From Stenotrophomonas sp. ASS1 (GTDB lineage: Bacteria > Pseudomonadota > Gammaproteobacteria > Xanthomonadales > Xanthomonadaceae), in contig NZ_CP031167.1 of the NCBI RefSeq assembly GCF_004346925.1, positions 4,236,001 through 4,300,000 of the forward strand: DNA of 64,000 bases, given 5' to 3'. How positions within the stretch are numbered: the first letter of the stretch is position 1; the number at the start of each line of letters is the position of its first letter. The notes under the pieces were generated by a model that did not search any database, was not told where the DNA came from, and worked only from the letters and a program-made list of their open reading frames with translations. The translations under genes and the position numbers were made by a program. Shown here one piece after another: positions 53,501-63,100 of this stretch.

Positions 53501-55256
53501 CTTCGGTGGTAGTGGTCACGCTGACGGTGCCTGCGGCAGCATCGCTGGCCTCGGCATAGGCATACTGGGTGACAACGCCACGGCGGTCGGTCACCGACTG
53601 CAGCCGACGCCGGAAATCGGTGGCCTCGGGCAGATAGGCGCGAGTGATGCTGCCGTTGCTCTCGGTGATGCCATTGACCTTGCGCGGAAGGCCGCTGGCG
53701 CCGCTGGCGGTCAAGGCGTAGGTGCTCTGCTTGCCCAGTGCATCGGTGACGATGGTGGTGCCCGCCGGGGTGTACTCCAGGCGCACGCCATCAATGCCCA
53801 CGTCGGCTTGACTGCAATCGCCGGAATGGCGGCTGCAGGTGACCCGCCCTTGCGTGTCATAGCCGTACCAGCTGTAGCGCTGGCTGTCTTCGGCGGTAAT
53901 GCCAGTCAGGTAACCCGGGAAGCGGGCGTCCTCATAGTGGTACGTACGACTGGCGCCGTCTGCGTAGGTCGCACGGATCAGTTCGCCGGCAGGTGAATAG
54001 GCGTAGCTCACCACAGGCTGGCCGGCGACCATCACCGCGGAGATCAGCGAGTCGTCACCTGGCAGGAGGTACTGAATATCCAGACGCCGCCCGGTTGAAT
54101 GGGTGACGCTGAGCAGGCGGCCACGGCTGTCGTGTGCATAGGTCAGCGACGTTCCGTCCTCGAAATCGCGACGCTGCATCAGACCGGTGGAACTGAACAG
54201 GATGCGCTCCCCGGCGCGTGAGAGCAGCCAGTTGGAACCTTGCTGCGTTACCCGCTCGCCGCTGCCGTCATTGGCTTCGTAGTAGGCACCGCGCTTGGGG
54301 AAAGCGAGGTGCGTGCCGTCCTGACCGATCCGACCGACCTTCACTTCGGTGCCCGGTGGGAACGTGGTGCTGTCCACACCGACCGTCAACCGCAGGTTGT
54401 GCGAGTGCGTCCAACCCGTGCCCAAGGCGGCTCCAGGCGTGCTGGTCAGCGAGTGGTAGTGACGGCGGAAGCTGATCCAGCCCAGATCGAAATCGGGCTC
54501 GGGCTGGGTCTTGTCACCTGTTGTCGGGTCGCATGGATTTCCAGGTGCATCACACTGTTGCGCGATCATCGGGCTGTAGTATCGGCGGGTCATTGCCGCC
54601 GTCCCCGTCTCAAGCGCCGGGGGCATGCCGCACATCTGCAGATCTTCACGCCACTTCATGATGGTGCTGCTGGTATTGGGGCACTTCACTTCCCGTGTCC
54701 GCTGGACATGGCGCGGCGCTGTCATCGGCTCGCAGGTTGCACTGCCTGCATTGAAGGAGTGGTAGGTTACGGTGGCCACGCCCCGCTCACCCACATTGCT
54801 GCCATCGGCGCCGGCACCTGCGCCACCGCCAGGTATCCCCGTCCACGCCTGCGTCATCGAAACCTGCGGCGCCGGGCAGGCGGGCTCCTTGGGCACCGTC
54901 AGCCTGAGCGCCTCGAACAGGGCCTCCTCCGAGCCATGCGCCTGGCTGTCGAAGCGGTATGTCCAATCGGTCTTGATCAGCTTCGCGGGCTTGATCGCGT
55001 AGTCATAGATGATCTTGTCGGTCAGGGTAGTGGTCCCCCGCATCTCCCAGCTGAAGGGGCCATAGGCCTGATGGGCGGCAAAGCGGGTTTCAATGTCCTT
55101 CTGTACCAGCTTCTCGGTCGCACGGGGCTGGTTGCCGGACGCGAACGCGAACCACTGCTTCTTCACCTCCTGCGCCTGAACCGCAGAGGTGCCCATGCAT
55201 CCCAGCGCGGCCATCGCCAGCACTCCGCTCGACAGATCCTTCAATCGCTTCAACAT
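50553..55256 (-). CDS. Sec-exported RHS polymorphic toxin
   Basis: 1567 residues from ATG 55256 with AAGGAG before it. A signal peptide (AMAALGCMGTSAVQAQ) precedes a DUF6531-like N-terminal region (GNPCDPTTGDKTQ). Dozens of YD/RHS repeats follow (for example YDTQGRV, YDALNRL, YDPLNRL), and the conserved RHS cage end YNYQREYNPVVGRYSQSDPIGFRGG ... YSYVDGDPL. After that come ~135 residues of variable tip with an unrelated composition and cysteines (CAVEVC, NQC, GCQC). There is no PAAR domain, so export is likely through Sec rather than T6SS. The tip is the presumed toxin; its activity is not recognisable. The small membrane gene 4 bp downstream is the likely immunity. Confidence 0.9.
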   Translation of the reverse strand: MLKRLKDLSSGVLAMAALGCMGTSAVQAQEVKKQWFAFASGNQPRATEKLVQKDIETRFAAHQAYGPFSWEMRGTTTLTDKIIYDYAIKPAKLIKTDWTYRFDSQAHGSEEALFEALRLTVPKEPACPAPQVSMTQAWTGIPGGGAGAGADGSNVGERGVATVTYHSFNAGSATCEPMTAPRHVQRTREVKCPNTSSTIMKWREDLQMCGMPPALETGTAAMTRRYYSPMIAQQCDAPGNPCDPTTGDKTQPEPDFDLGWISFRRHYHSLTSTPGAALGTGWTHSHNLRLTVGVDSTTFPPGTEVKVGRIGQDGTHLAFPKRGAYYEANDGSGERVTQQGSNWLLSRAGERILFSSTGLMQRRDFEDGTSLTYAHDSRGRLLSVTHSTGRRLDIQYLLPGDDSLISAVMVAGQPVVSYAYSPAGELIRATYADGASRTYHYEDARFPGYLTGITAEDSQRYSWYGYDTQGRVTCSRHSGDCSQADVGIDGVRLEYTPAGTTIVTDALGKQSTYALTASGASGLPRKVNGITESNGSITRAYLPEATDFRRRLQSVTDRRGVVTQYAYAEASDAAAGTVSVTTTTEATGTPDQRISEARVAMDSNRLVQQTVGNRETRIARNARLQPTTITVRDTLTGDTRVTTQTYCEAEGPECPLVGLLRSVDGPRGDVADVSTYAYYTADDAGCATSGACSYRKGDLRSVTNALGQTVETLAYDVLGRPLSAKDANGVVTDYTYHARGWPTSITVRGATTAEDRVTQISYWPTGQVQQITEPDGSSVTYVYDAAQRLTDIADNSGNTIHYALDNAGNRLKEDTLDAGGTLRRTLARTFNTLGQLTALKDAGNHATGFAYDANGNPQTVTDALQRVTRQQYDPLNRLAQTLQDVGGVAAEIRSQYNALDQVTQVTDPKGLHTTYAYNGFGDLTGQVSPDSGASSYTVDAAGNRKTVTDARGVTATYHYDALNRLIGVAYPDPNLDVGYSYDVAPAACAADERFAKGRLGQVLHANGSTQYCHDRFGQVTRKLQTVNGVASTLRYAYSKSGRLTALTYPDGSVTDYVRDIQGRISQIGLTRPGQARQIVVNNVSYAAFGPATGWTYGNGRQLQRPLDLDYRPQAVHDPAAGGLSLGYGYDPVGSITELKNGAGSTVLAKYAYDTLGRLTQTQDGATGTPIETYAYDATGNRTALITSAGTASYTYPATSHRLTAVDGEVRNHDAVGNTTSIGGKTFIYNDANRMNAVKQGNAVLESYGYNHRGERVLRTPAGGAAQITLYDEAGQWLGNYSATGQAQQQAIWLDNYPVALINVPGTGVPELTYVQPDHLGTPRVVIDPVRDVAIWEWSNKSEVFGNQIPSADPDGDGVAFELALRFPGQQATGASELFYNYQREYNPVVGRYSQSDPIGFRGGYSLYSYVDGDPLSNEDSMGLKGGRPPSLARQGGGNSAQRRVAARAQRQAIESNSHTNPIYSRGLSPEEVGSLENAASLVSEHDYTQYCAVEVCRKDQNQCTSGDVMRGGFPSNPTVAQVHSRGCQCLAPYYSNPSHPLLSNPEADPLDLIDLVRDSIINWRSRR

Positions 55257-55469
55257 CCCTGTTCTCCTTCCTGGACGAACACAGCGCCGGCGGGAACGAG
55301 AACGTGGGGCGGCTGCCTCACCACGTCATGCTTCGGATCGTCCCTGGTCCGGAATGCGGCCTGACCGCACGGGGGACGTTATCTCCGATGTGATTTACAC
55401 ATTCAAGTCAGAAACTGTGGAATGGGTCTGATTTCAGAGTTTTCTGATACAGGTCGGCCGATCAGATGG

Positions 55470-55579
55470 GCAGCCGAGCACGGGCTCGGCTCTACAGGGG
55501 CCAATGCCCACACGAACAGCAACGCCGGGCATGGCCCGGCGTTGCATTCAAAGCAGTCGAGCATGGCTCGACTCTACAA
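55470..55579. repeat. REP elements upstream of RHS gene
   Basis: AGCCGAGCACGGGCTCGGCT (near 55473) and GTCGAGCATGGCTCGAC (near 55556), the latter followed by TCTACAAGG. It is the uninterrupted version of the REP that carries the IS110 element at 16.9-18.2 kb. The remaining 55257-55469 should hold the rhs promoter; no operator was recognised. Confidence 0.75.
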
Positions 55580-55587
55580 GGAGCAGA

Positions 55588-56943
55588 TCAGTACTTACCG
55601 TCAAACGCGAAGATCGGCTTGCGCTGCTTCCACGCGCCGCCAGTGAAGTCCGGGAACTCCAGCGTCTGGAAGCTGTTGGCGATCGACTGCTCGCTCAACG
55701 GCGTGATCGCACTCCAGGTCACGGCGTCATAGATATCGATCGGCATCGGTGCCTTGGCCTTCAGCGCCTCGACAAACGCGTGGATGACGAACCAGTCCAT
55801 GCCACCATGACCGGCGCTGGCAGCGGTCTCGGCATTCTGCTTCCACAGCGGGTGCTCATACTCGTCCTGGTACTTCTTGAACTCTTCCCACTGGTGCGGC
55901 GGGCTGCGGCCTTCGATGTGGATCGAATGGTTCACATCCATCCACAGGCCCTTGGTGCCCTGCACGCGGAAGCCCATCGAATACGGGCGCGGCAGCGAGG
56001 TATCGTGCTGCAGCAGGATGGTCTCGCCGTTCTCGCAGGCCAGCGTGGTGGTCACGATGTCACCCAGCTTGAACTTCACCTTGGTGCTGGGGTGGGTGGT
56101 GCCGCCACTCTTGGCCACGGTGTATTCGTGCAGGCCACGCGCCTTGGTCGCGAAGGCGTTGATGTGGGTGAAGCGGTTGCCACGGTTGATGCCGGTATAC
56201 ATCGCGCACGGGCCGATGCCGTGGCTGGGGTAGAGCTCGCCATTGCGCTCCACCGAATGCTCGGTGCGCCAGCGGGCTTCGCTCCAGCCCTTGGGACCGA
56301 ACTCCACGCCGCTGTCATACGGCTGGTTCGGGTCACCGGAATTGAACTTCACGCCGCGCAGGTCGTGCTGGTAGCCAGCCTGCAGGTGCACCAGCTCGCC
56401 GAACAGGCCCTGGCGCACCATCTGCAGCGCGGCCATCACGTCGCGGCGGTAGCAGACGTTCTCCAGCAGCATGTAGGGCGTGCCGGTACTCAACTGGGTC
56501 TTCAACACGTCCCAGTGGTCCTGCAGGGTGATGCCGGCCACCACTTCGCAGCCCACCGCCACGCCGGCCTGCATCGCGGCAATCGCCATCGGCGCGTGGT
56601 ACTCCCACGGCGTGGCGATGATCACGCCATCAATGCCCTTCTGTTCCAGCAGGCGCTTCCAGGCATTGGTGTCGCGGTCCTGGCCGTAGGTCTTCGGTGC
56701 CGGCTTGCCGGCCTTGCTGACCATCTCCACGGCACGGCCGAGCATGATCGGCTCGATATCGCAGACGGCGACAACCTCGACGTCGTCGCGGCGCACCAGT
56801 TCCTTCAGCAGCACCAGGCCACGCATGCCGGTACCGATCATGGCCAGGCGCACCTTGCGCCCGCGTGCCCATGCCGGGGTCTGCGGCAACAGGCTGCTGG
56901 CGGCGACAGCGGCGCTGGCCGCGATGAATTCCCTACGCTTCAT
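55588..56943 (-). CDS. GH109 alpha-N-acetylgalactosaminidase-like, Tat-exported
   Basis: 451 residues from ATG 56943 with a twin-arginine leader (MKRREFIAASAAVAASS). NAD-dependent Gfo/Idh/MocA fold: MIGTGMRGLVLLKEL nucleotide-binding motif, and the GH109 features MLLENVCYRRDVMAALQMVRQGLFGELVH, DLRGVKFN, a long insert with RTEHSVERNGELYPSHGIGPCAMYTGINRGNRF. GH109 enzymes cleave terminal alpha-GalNAc using tightly bound NAD. It is downstream of the GalNAc-cluster receptor gene by 65 bp on the same strand. The leader predicts a periplasmic location. Confidence 0.9.
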   Translation of the reverse strand: MKRREFIAASAAVAASSLLPQTPAWARGRKVRLAMIGTGMRGLVLLKELVRRDDVEVVAVCDIEPIMLGRAVEMVSKAGKPAPKTYGQDRDTNAWKRLLEQKGIDGVIIATPWEYHAPMAIAAMQAGVAVGCEVVAGITLQDHWDVLKTQLSTGTPYMLLENVCYRRDVMAALQMVRQGLFGELVHLQAGYQHDLRGVKFNSGDPNQPYDSGVEFGPKGWSEARWRTEHSVERNGELYPSHGIGPCAMYTGINRGNRFTHINAFATKARGLHEYTVAKSGGTTHPSTKVKFKLGDIVTTTLACENGETILLQHDTSLPRPYSMGFRVQGTKGLWMDVNHSIHIEGRSPPHQWEEFKKYQDEYEHPLWKQNAETAASAGHGGMDWFVIHAFVEALKAKAPMPIDIYDAVTWSAITPLSEQSIANSFQTLEFPDFTGGAWKQRKPIFAFDGKY

Positions 56944-57008
56944 GGCAAACATCTCTCCTCTTGGCAGCGTGCCGGCCGTAGCCGGCACGCCAGGTAACGC
57001 AAACGGAA

Positions 57009-59984
57009 TTACTTGAACCGGTAACCGACAGTCACACTGTAACCACGGCCGAAGATGGTTGCGTAGTCACTGGAGTCACCCAGGAAGCTGTTCGGATCGT
57101 AGAACGGCAGGCGGTTGAACAGGTTCTTGACGGTGAAGCTCAGGTTCCACGCATCATCCGGGCGCCAGGTGACGCTCATGTTGGCGGTCCACCACGACGG
57201 TGCACCGTCGCACTTGCTCTTCTGCAGGGCCAGGTAGCCGCCGGTGCAGGTTTCCTTGTTGTTGCTCACCTCATCAACCTGGTCGGTGGCCCACTTGGTG
57301 CCACCCACGTAGTTGACGAACATGCTGGTGGTGACCTGCTTGTAGGTCCAGTCGGCATTGAGCGTGGCACGCAGGCGCGGGTTGTTGTAGTAGCCCACCA
57401 CGTCGCCGTAGTACCAGCCGTTGGCTTCATCCATGTAGAAACGGTTGCGGTTGGCGATGGTGGCAGCCAGGCCGATGTTCAGGTTGCCCCAGTCCCCCAG
57501 CGAGAAGCGGCTGCGCGCATCGATGTCGAAGCCGTCGATCAGGGTCTTGCCACGGTTCTTGTACTGGCCCACCACGCTGGCCACGTTGCCGGCCGAATAG
57601 CCCGGCAGCACCGACGGGCAGCTCACGCCACTGGCCGGGTCGGCACACATGGCCGCCAGCTGCGCCAGGTTGGCGCGGTCGCTGTCGGTGATCGGCGAGC
57701 GCGACATCGAGATGATGTCTTCCATGCGGCGATAGTCCGGCGCGACGATTTCGTTGTTGCGGTAGATGAACCAGTAGTCGGCCGACACCGACAGCCAGCT
57801 CGCCGGCTCGTAGACGAAGCCGAGGGTGGCGATCTTCGCCTTCTCCGGCTTCAGGTCCTTGTTTGGCTGGGTCATGCGCGCAACGGTGCGGCTGCAGTCG
57901 ACGTTCAGCATGTTCTTGCCCAGGTCGACATCACCCGGCCGCTGCGACTTCAGCAACAGGTTCGCGATGGCGTTGGTCTCGTTGCAGCGCAGCTCGTCGC
58001 GGAAGCCGCCCAGCTGGGCGAACACGCCGCCATTGCCGGACTCGGCCAGGCTCGGTGCACGGAAGCCGGTGGAGTAGGTACCGCGCAGCATCAGCTGGTC
58101 GAACGCCTGGTACTTGAAGCCGATCTTCGGTGCCACGTTGGCACTGAAGTTCGGGTACTTGTCCACGCGCACCGCCGCATCCAGTTCCAGCTTGTCGGTG
58201 ATCGGCGCCACGGTTTCGGCAAACAGCGCGTAGGTGTTGCGCTTGCCGTCAAACCAGGAACCGCCCTGCTGGGTGATCAGACCGTTGGCGGCGTCGGCGT
58301 TGCCCGGAGTGTAGAAGGTTTCGCGGCTGGCGTTGAAGCCGAATGCCGCACGCATCTCGCCGGCCGGCAGCTGGAACAGCGGGCCTTCGATCTTGCCGTC
58401 GAGGGTGTGCAGGCGGGTCCACGACTGGATGTCGAAGGTCGGGAACGCTTCACGGATCAGCGCGGCGTTGGCTTCGCTGATCTCGCCGAACTTGTACGCC
58501 GGATGGTCGGAAATGATCACGCGGCCGGTGCCCGGATCGATCGTGTACGGGCCGAAGGCCTTCTCGAAGCCCTTGGTGTTGACGTTGATCGTCTGGTAGG
58601 TGGTGGAGTGGGTGCCGGCGCTGGCGAACGCGGTTTCCCAGTTCCAGTCGCCCCGGTTGCCACGCGCACCGGCCAGCACGCGGTAGCTCTTGTCGGTATT
58701 GCGCTGGCCGAAATAGTTCGGGCCGGCATCCTGCAGCAGGTAGTTCAGGCCGACCACACCGCCCATCATCGCCTTCATCTGCGGGCTGGCGTGGTTGTAT
58801 TCGTTGTTCGGGCCCAGGAACGGGTACAGGAACTGGTTGACGGTGTTGCCGGTATTGCGCGAGAACCAGCTGGTCGGGTTGCCGGTGGTGGTGCCGTAGG
58901 TGCGCGGCGTGCCGCCGTTGGCGCGCAGGTCGATGTCGGTGTAGGTCGCCTCGGCGAAGATCTCGGTGCTGTCACCGACCAGGAAGGTGCCGTTGAGGTA
59001 GGCGGTGTTGCGCTCGGACTTGGCGCCGGCATCGATCTCGTTGTTCATCCAGGTTTCCCAGACGCAACGCGGACCGGCCGCTTCACTGGTCAGCACGTTC
59101 CTGCAACCCGGCGCAGCTTCCTGCACACGGCGGCCGGTGACTGGATCGAAGGCGAAGTAAGTGCCCGGATTGAATTCACCCGGCTTGCTGCCCACGCCCA
59201 GGCGCAGGTTGTTGAGGTAGTTCGGATTGTTGACGTAGTACTGGTCGGGCCGCTTGTCGTAGAAATCGCTCAGCGGGATCGCGTCGCGGCGGTACATGTT
59301 CACCGCGCCGTAGATGTTGAAGCGGTTCTCGGTCAGGTCACCGAAGCCGGCGGTGATGCTGGCCTGGCGCTCGCCGTAGGAATCGATGCGCGAGGAGGTG
59401 TCGTTGGTGAAGCTGACCTCGGCCCCCTGGAAGTTGCGCTTGGTGATCACGTTGATCACACCGGCCACCGCATCGGTGCCGTACACCGCCGAGGCGCCGT
59501 CGGTCAGCACTTCCATGCGCTCGATGGCCGCGGCCGGGATCGCATCGATGTTGACGAACTGGGTCTGGAAGCCGGCCGGCGCACCGTAGTACGACAGGCG
59601 GCGACCGTTCAGCAGCACCAGCGTGCCCTGGGCACCGAGGCCACGCAGGTTGGCCTGCGAGGCACCGTCGGAGCCGGTGAACAGCGAACGCGCGTCCTGC
59701 TGCGCCGGGCGTGCGGCCGGCAGGTTGTCGAGCACCTGCAGCAGCGTGCGTGCACCCATGTTCTGGATGTCCTGCTTGCTGATCACCTGCACCGGCGAGG
59801 CGGTTTCAACGTCGGTGCGGCGGATGTTGGAGCCGGTGACCTCGATGCGGGCCAGGTCGGTGGCCTTGTCCTTGCTCTCCTGGGCGAAGGCAGGAACGGC
59901 GACCGACAGCAGCACGCCGGCGATGGCCAGCGACAGCGGAGCGATCGAACGACAGGGGGGGCGGTGGTGGCGGGCGGGCAACAT
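57009..59984 (-). CDS. TonB-dependent receptor of the GalNAc cluster
   Basis: 991 residues from ATG 59984 (MLPARHHRPPCRSI) with GGAGAG upstream. A signal peptide ends at FAQE. Carbohydrate-type plug (LARIEVTGSNIRRTDVETASPVQVISKQDIQ; NLRGLGAQGTLVLLNGRRLSYYG; ERMEVLTDGASAVYGTDAVAGVINVIT). A long barrel ends with an aromatic strand (GYSVTVGYRFK). It lies between the GH109 and GH31 glycosidase genes on one strand, so it probably imports GalNAc-containing oligosaccharides for these enzymes, as in other Xanthomonadaceae CUT-type loci. Ligand is inferred from context. Confidence 0.93.
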   Translation of the reverse strand: MLPARHHRPPCRSIAPLSLAIAGVLLSVAVPAFAQESKDKATDLARIEVTGSNIRRTDVETASPVQVISKQDIQNMGARTLLQVLDNLPAARPAQQDARSLFTGSDGASQANLRGLGAQGTLVLLNGRRLSYYGAPAGFQTQFVNIDAIPAAAIERMEVLTDGASAVYGTDAVAGVINVITKRNFQGAEVSFTNDTSSRIDSYGERQASITAGFGDLTENRFNIYGAVNMYRRDAIPLSDFYDKRPDQYYVNNPNYLNNLRLGVGSKPGEFNPGTYFAFDPVTGRRVQEAAPGCRNVLTSEAAGPRCVWETWMNNEIDAGAKSERNTAYLNGTFLVGDSTEIFAEATYTDIDLRANGGTPRTYGTTTGNPTSWFSRNTGNTVNQFLYPFLGPNNEYNHASPQMKAMMGGVVGLNYLLQDAGPNYFGQRNTDKSYRVLAGARGNRGDWNWETAFASAGTHSTTYQTINVNTKGFEKAFGPYTIDPGTGRVIISDHPAYKFGEISEANAALIREAFPTFDIQSWTRLHTLDGKIEGPLFQLPAGEMRAAFGFNASRETFYTPGNADAANGLITQQGGSWFDGKRNTYALFAETVAPITDKLELDAAVRVDKYPNFSANVAPKIGFKYQAFDQLMLRGTYSTGFRAPSLAESGNGGVFAQLGGFRDELRCNETNAIANLLLKSQRPGDVDLGKNMLNVDCSRTVARMTQPNKDLKPEKAKIATLGFVYEPASWLSVSADYWFIYRNNEIVAPDYRRMEDIISMSRSPITDSDRANLAQLAAMCADPASGVSCPSVLPGYSAGNVASVVGQYKNRGKTLIDGFDIDARSRFSLGDWGNLNIGLAATIANRNRFYMDEANGWYYGDVVGYYNNPRLRATLNADWTYKQVTTSMFVNYVGGTKWATDQVDEVSNNKETCTGGYLALQKSKCDGAPSWWTANMSVTWRPDDAWNLSFTVKNLFNRLPFYDPNSFLGDSSDYATIFGRGYSVTVGYRFK

Positions 59985-60117
59985 CGGGGTTCTCTCCTGG
60001 CAGGGGTGCAGCGCAATAAGTGAGCGCGTGGGCGTTCGGCGGGCAAAACGCTCCCGGGCCACAGCCACGAGGGCCGTAGTCGGAATGGGCGGGGGGAGGA
60101 GCGGTGTTACGAGGGGG

Positions 60118-63100
60118 TCATGGGGCGACGATGCTGGCGGAGTCGCCCTCCTGGCCGATCAGTACGGCATTGGCCCAGTTGGCGCAGACCTGGGCGGGTT
60201 GACTGCCCTGCGCACCCAGCGTGCGCAGGCTCAGGGTGGAAAGGCCTCGGATGTCCAGCTCCGGCTTGACCACGCCGGGTGCCTTCACCAGGCCGCTGTC
60301 ATACAACAGGCGGTTGTCACCCCAGACCTGGAACTGCAGGCCACCGGCGGTGCGGCAGGCGTCGTCGATGCCGAGGTCGGCACGCAGCAGGTGCCAGCCG
60401 CCCTGCAGGCGCAGGTCGATGCGGCTGTTGGCGCCGACGCCCAGGCCACGGCGGAACTGCAGGCCGTTCATGCGCATGCCGGCGTCGCCACGGAAGGACT
60501 GGTCGGTGCGCACCTGGCTGGCCAGCGCGGCCGGCACCGGCAGCTCGGAGAGATAGCGCTGCCGGGCCGGTCGCTCCGGTTCCTGGTGTTCGAGGATGTG
60601 GAAGGTGGACAAGGCGATCGGGCCGACGTCGCGTGGCTGCAGTGCATCGAATGCGCGGGCGCTGCCCTGTGCGGCGGTGACCATCGGGTCGGTGCTGCTG
60701 GCGCCGTCGCCTTCGGGGTTCTGCACGCTCAGCACGCGGAAGCGCAGCAGGCGCCCGGCATGGGCCGGGAACGCGATGCGCTGCACGCCCTCCTTCAACT
60801 GCAGGCGGCCACGTGCGATCGGCTCGCCCCACTCGCCATTGCTATCGCCCAGGTACACCTCGTAGTCGCGCACCTGGCCGTGCTTCCAGTTCTTGTCGTT
60901 GCGCGGCGCGATGTCGATGCCGTCGATCATCCTGCGCTCGCCGAAGCCGATCACCCACTCATGCGCACCGGTGCGCACGGCCTGGTTGCGCACACTGCGG
61001 AACCAGGTGGCCGGATCGTCGTCGAAGGCATTTTCCAGCGCATGGCCAGGCTCTTCGGCCGGGCGATTGACCACCAGCAGGCTGTCGGCCGGCAGTTCGC
61101 GGCCCAGCACCGGCGCGGCCGGATAGGCATCGTCGGCGGCCGCGGCAGCCACCGCGAAGTCCAGCTGCAACTGCAACGGCTGGCGGATGTCCTGGGCGGC
61201 GGTGCGCACATGCACGGTGCCACGACGCTCCTTGGCATCGAAGTACCAGCCTTCACTGGCGTTGTTGAACGCAGCGGCATCGGCCAGCGCCGGCAGCGCG
61301 CGACCACCGGCCTGCACCGCGCGCGGCGCCTGGCGGCTGAGCACGCGCAGGCCATAGCGACGCTGCGCCAGCTGGCCGTTGTACTGGCCCCGCACGGCAT
61401 CAATCTGCACCTGCACCGGGCCACTGCCCTGCGCCGGCGCCTGCACGCGGATCTGCAGCGTGCTCGATTCGCCCTGCTGGTAGCGGCGGGTGTTGCCGTC
61501 GTCTTCGTACAGCGTGTACTGCGACTCGCCCTGCGGGTACAGGTCGAACGTCACCTCATCGAGTGGCTTTTCGCCATCGAACAGCATCGACGGGTACATC
61601 GGCAGGATCGCACCGGCACGCACGAACACCGGCAGCGTGGCCAGATCCACCTGGCGGTCGAGCTGGCGGCCATCGGCGGCGGCCTGCACGCGGCGGCCGT
61701 CCCAGTAGTCGATCCAACCACCAGCCGGCAGATGGATGTCGCGGCGCCAGCCACGGCTTGCCGCCTGGCTGCGGTACACCGGCGCCACCAGCAGGTCGCG
61801 GCCGAGCAGGAACTGGTACTTGTAGGTTTCATCCTGCGCATGCGGATCGCGCGGGTTGTCCCACATCAGGCCACGCACCGGCGGTGCGCCGGTCTGCGCA
61901 GCCTCGTGCACCAGCCCGTACATGTACGGGGTCAGGCGCATCTTCAACTTCAGGTAATCGCGGTTGATGCTGCGGTAGGGCTCGTCGTACCACCACGGGT
62001 GCTTGCGCGCATTCGACGACCAGCCGCTCATGCCCATCAGCACCGGGGTGAAGGCCTTCCACTGCAGGTCGCGGGTGAAGGTCTCGGCGCTGCCGCCGAA
62101 GATCGCATCGACGTCGCCGCTGGCGTAGGCCATGCCGGACAGGCCCGAACCGACCAGGGTCGGTACGTGCCAGCGGATGTAGTCCCAGCTGCTGCTCTGG
62201 TCGCCGGTCCATGCCACCGCATAGCGCTGGATGCCGGCCCAGCCCATCACCGTCCACAGGAACGGGCGCGAATCGGAGTTGTCGAGGATGCCGTTGAATG
62301 CCTGGCGGTTGGCGTCCATCGCGAACTGGTAGCCCTTGCCGGTCCAGGCCACGTCCAGCTTCTGCACGCGGCTGCCGGCTTTGCCCACTTCCCAGGCGAT
62401 CTTGTCGACGCCGTTCTCGGTCCACAGACCGGTGCGGAAACCGTACTTGGCCAAGCCCTTCACCGTTTCCGGCAACTGCTTGTAACCGCAGCCGTAACCA
62501 TCATTGGGCAGGATCCAGCCACCGGGCATGTCGTGGGCGCGGTATTGCTTGGCCACGCTGTCGATCACATCCGGGGTGGTGCCGGTCGGGCCGTCGCTCC
62601 AGCCTTCGGGCACGGTGCCGGGCTTCTTGCTGTTGTCGCCGTCGTTGTAGCAATCGGCATCGCCGTAGGACAGCGCCCAGCGCGCCACCATGTTGGGGCG
62701 GCCGGTCAGCTGGGTGTAGCGCTCGATCAGTTTCGGCAGGTCGGCGCCGACGAAGTAGTACGCATCGAAGCGGTCTTCGCGGTGCAGCAGCGTGGCCTGG
62801 TCGGTCTCGCGCAGATCGTAGCTGCCATCGCTCCAGGTATTGCGCAGCATGCCCCAGCCGCGGCTGCTCAGGAGCATCGGCGCCGGGCTGGGGCGGTCGC
62901 CCTCTTCCCAGCCGCCGGAATAGGACACCTCCAGCTCGCGTCCCTTGAACTGGTAGCGGCCATTCTGCTGGCCACCACCGAAGTAGCCTTCGTCAGCCTG
63001 CGAGGACAGCACCTGCACGCTCTGCGTGGCATCCAGGTCCAGCGGCTGCAGTTCCTGCCACAAGGCGGTGGGCTGGCCGTTGTCCAGGCGCTCCAGGCGC

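Noticed and set aside
51303..53996. 897-codon open frame antisense to the RHS gene
   Set aside because: It mirrors the RHS repeats on the opposite strand, with His/Gln/Ala-rich composition and no family; the minus-strand RHS protein explains the sequence.
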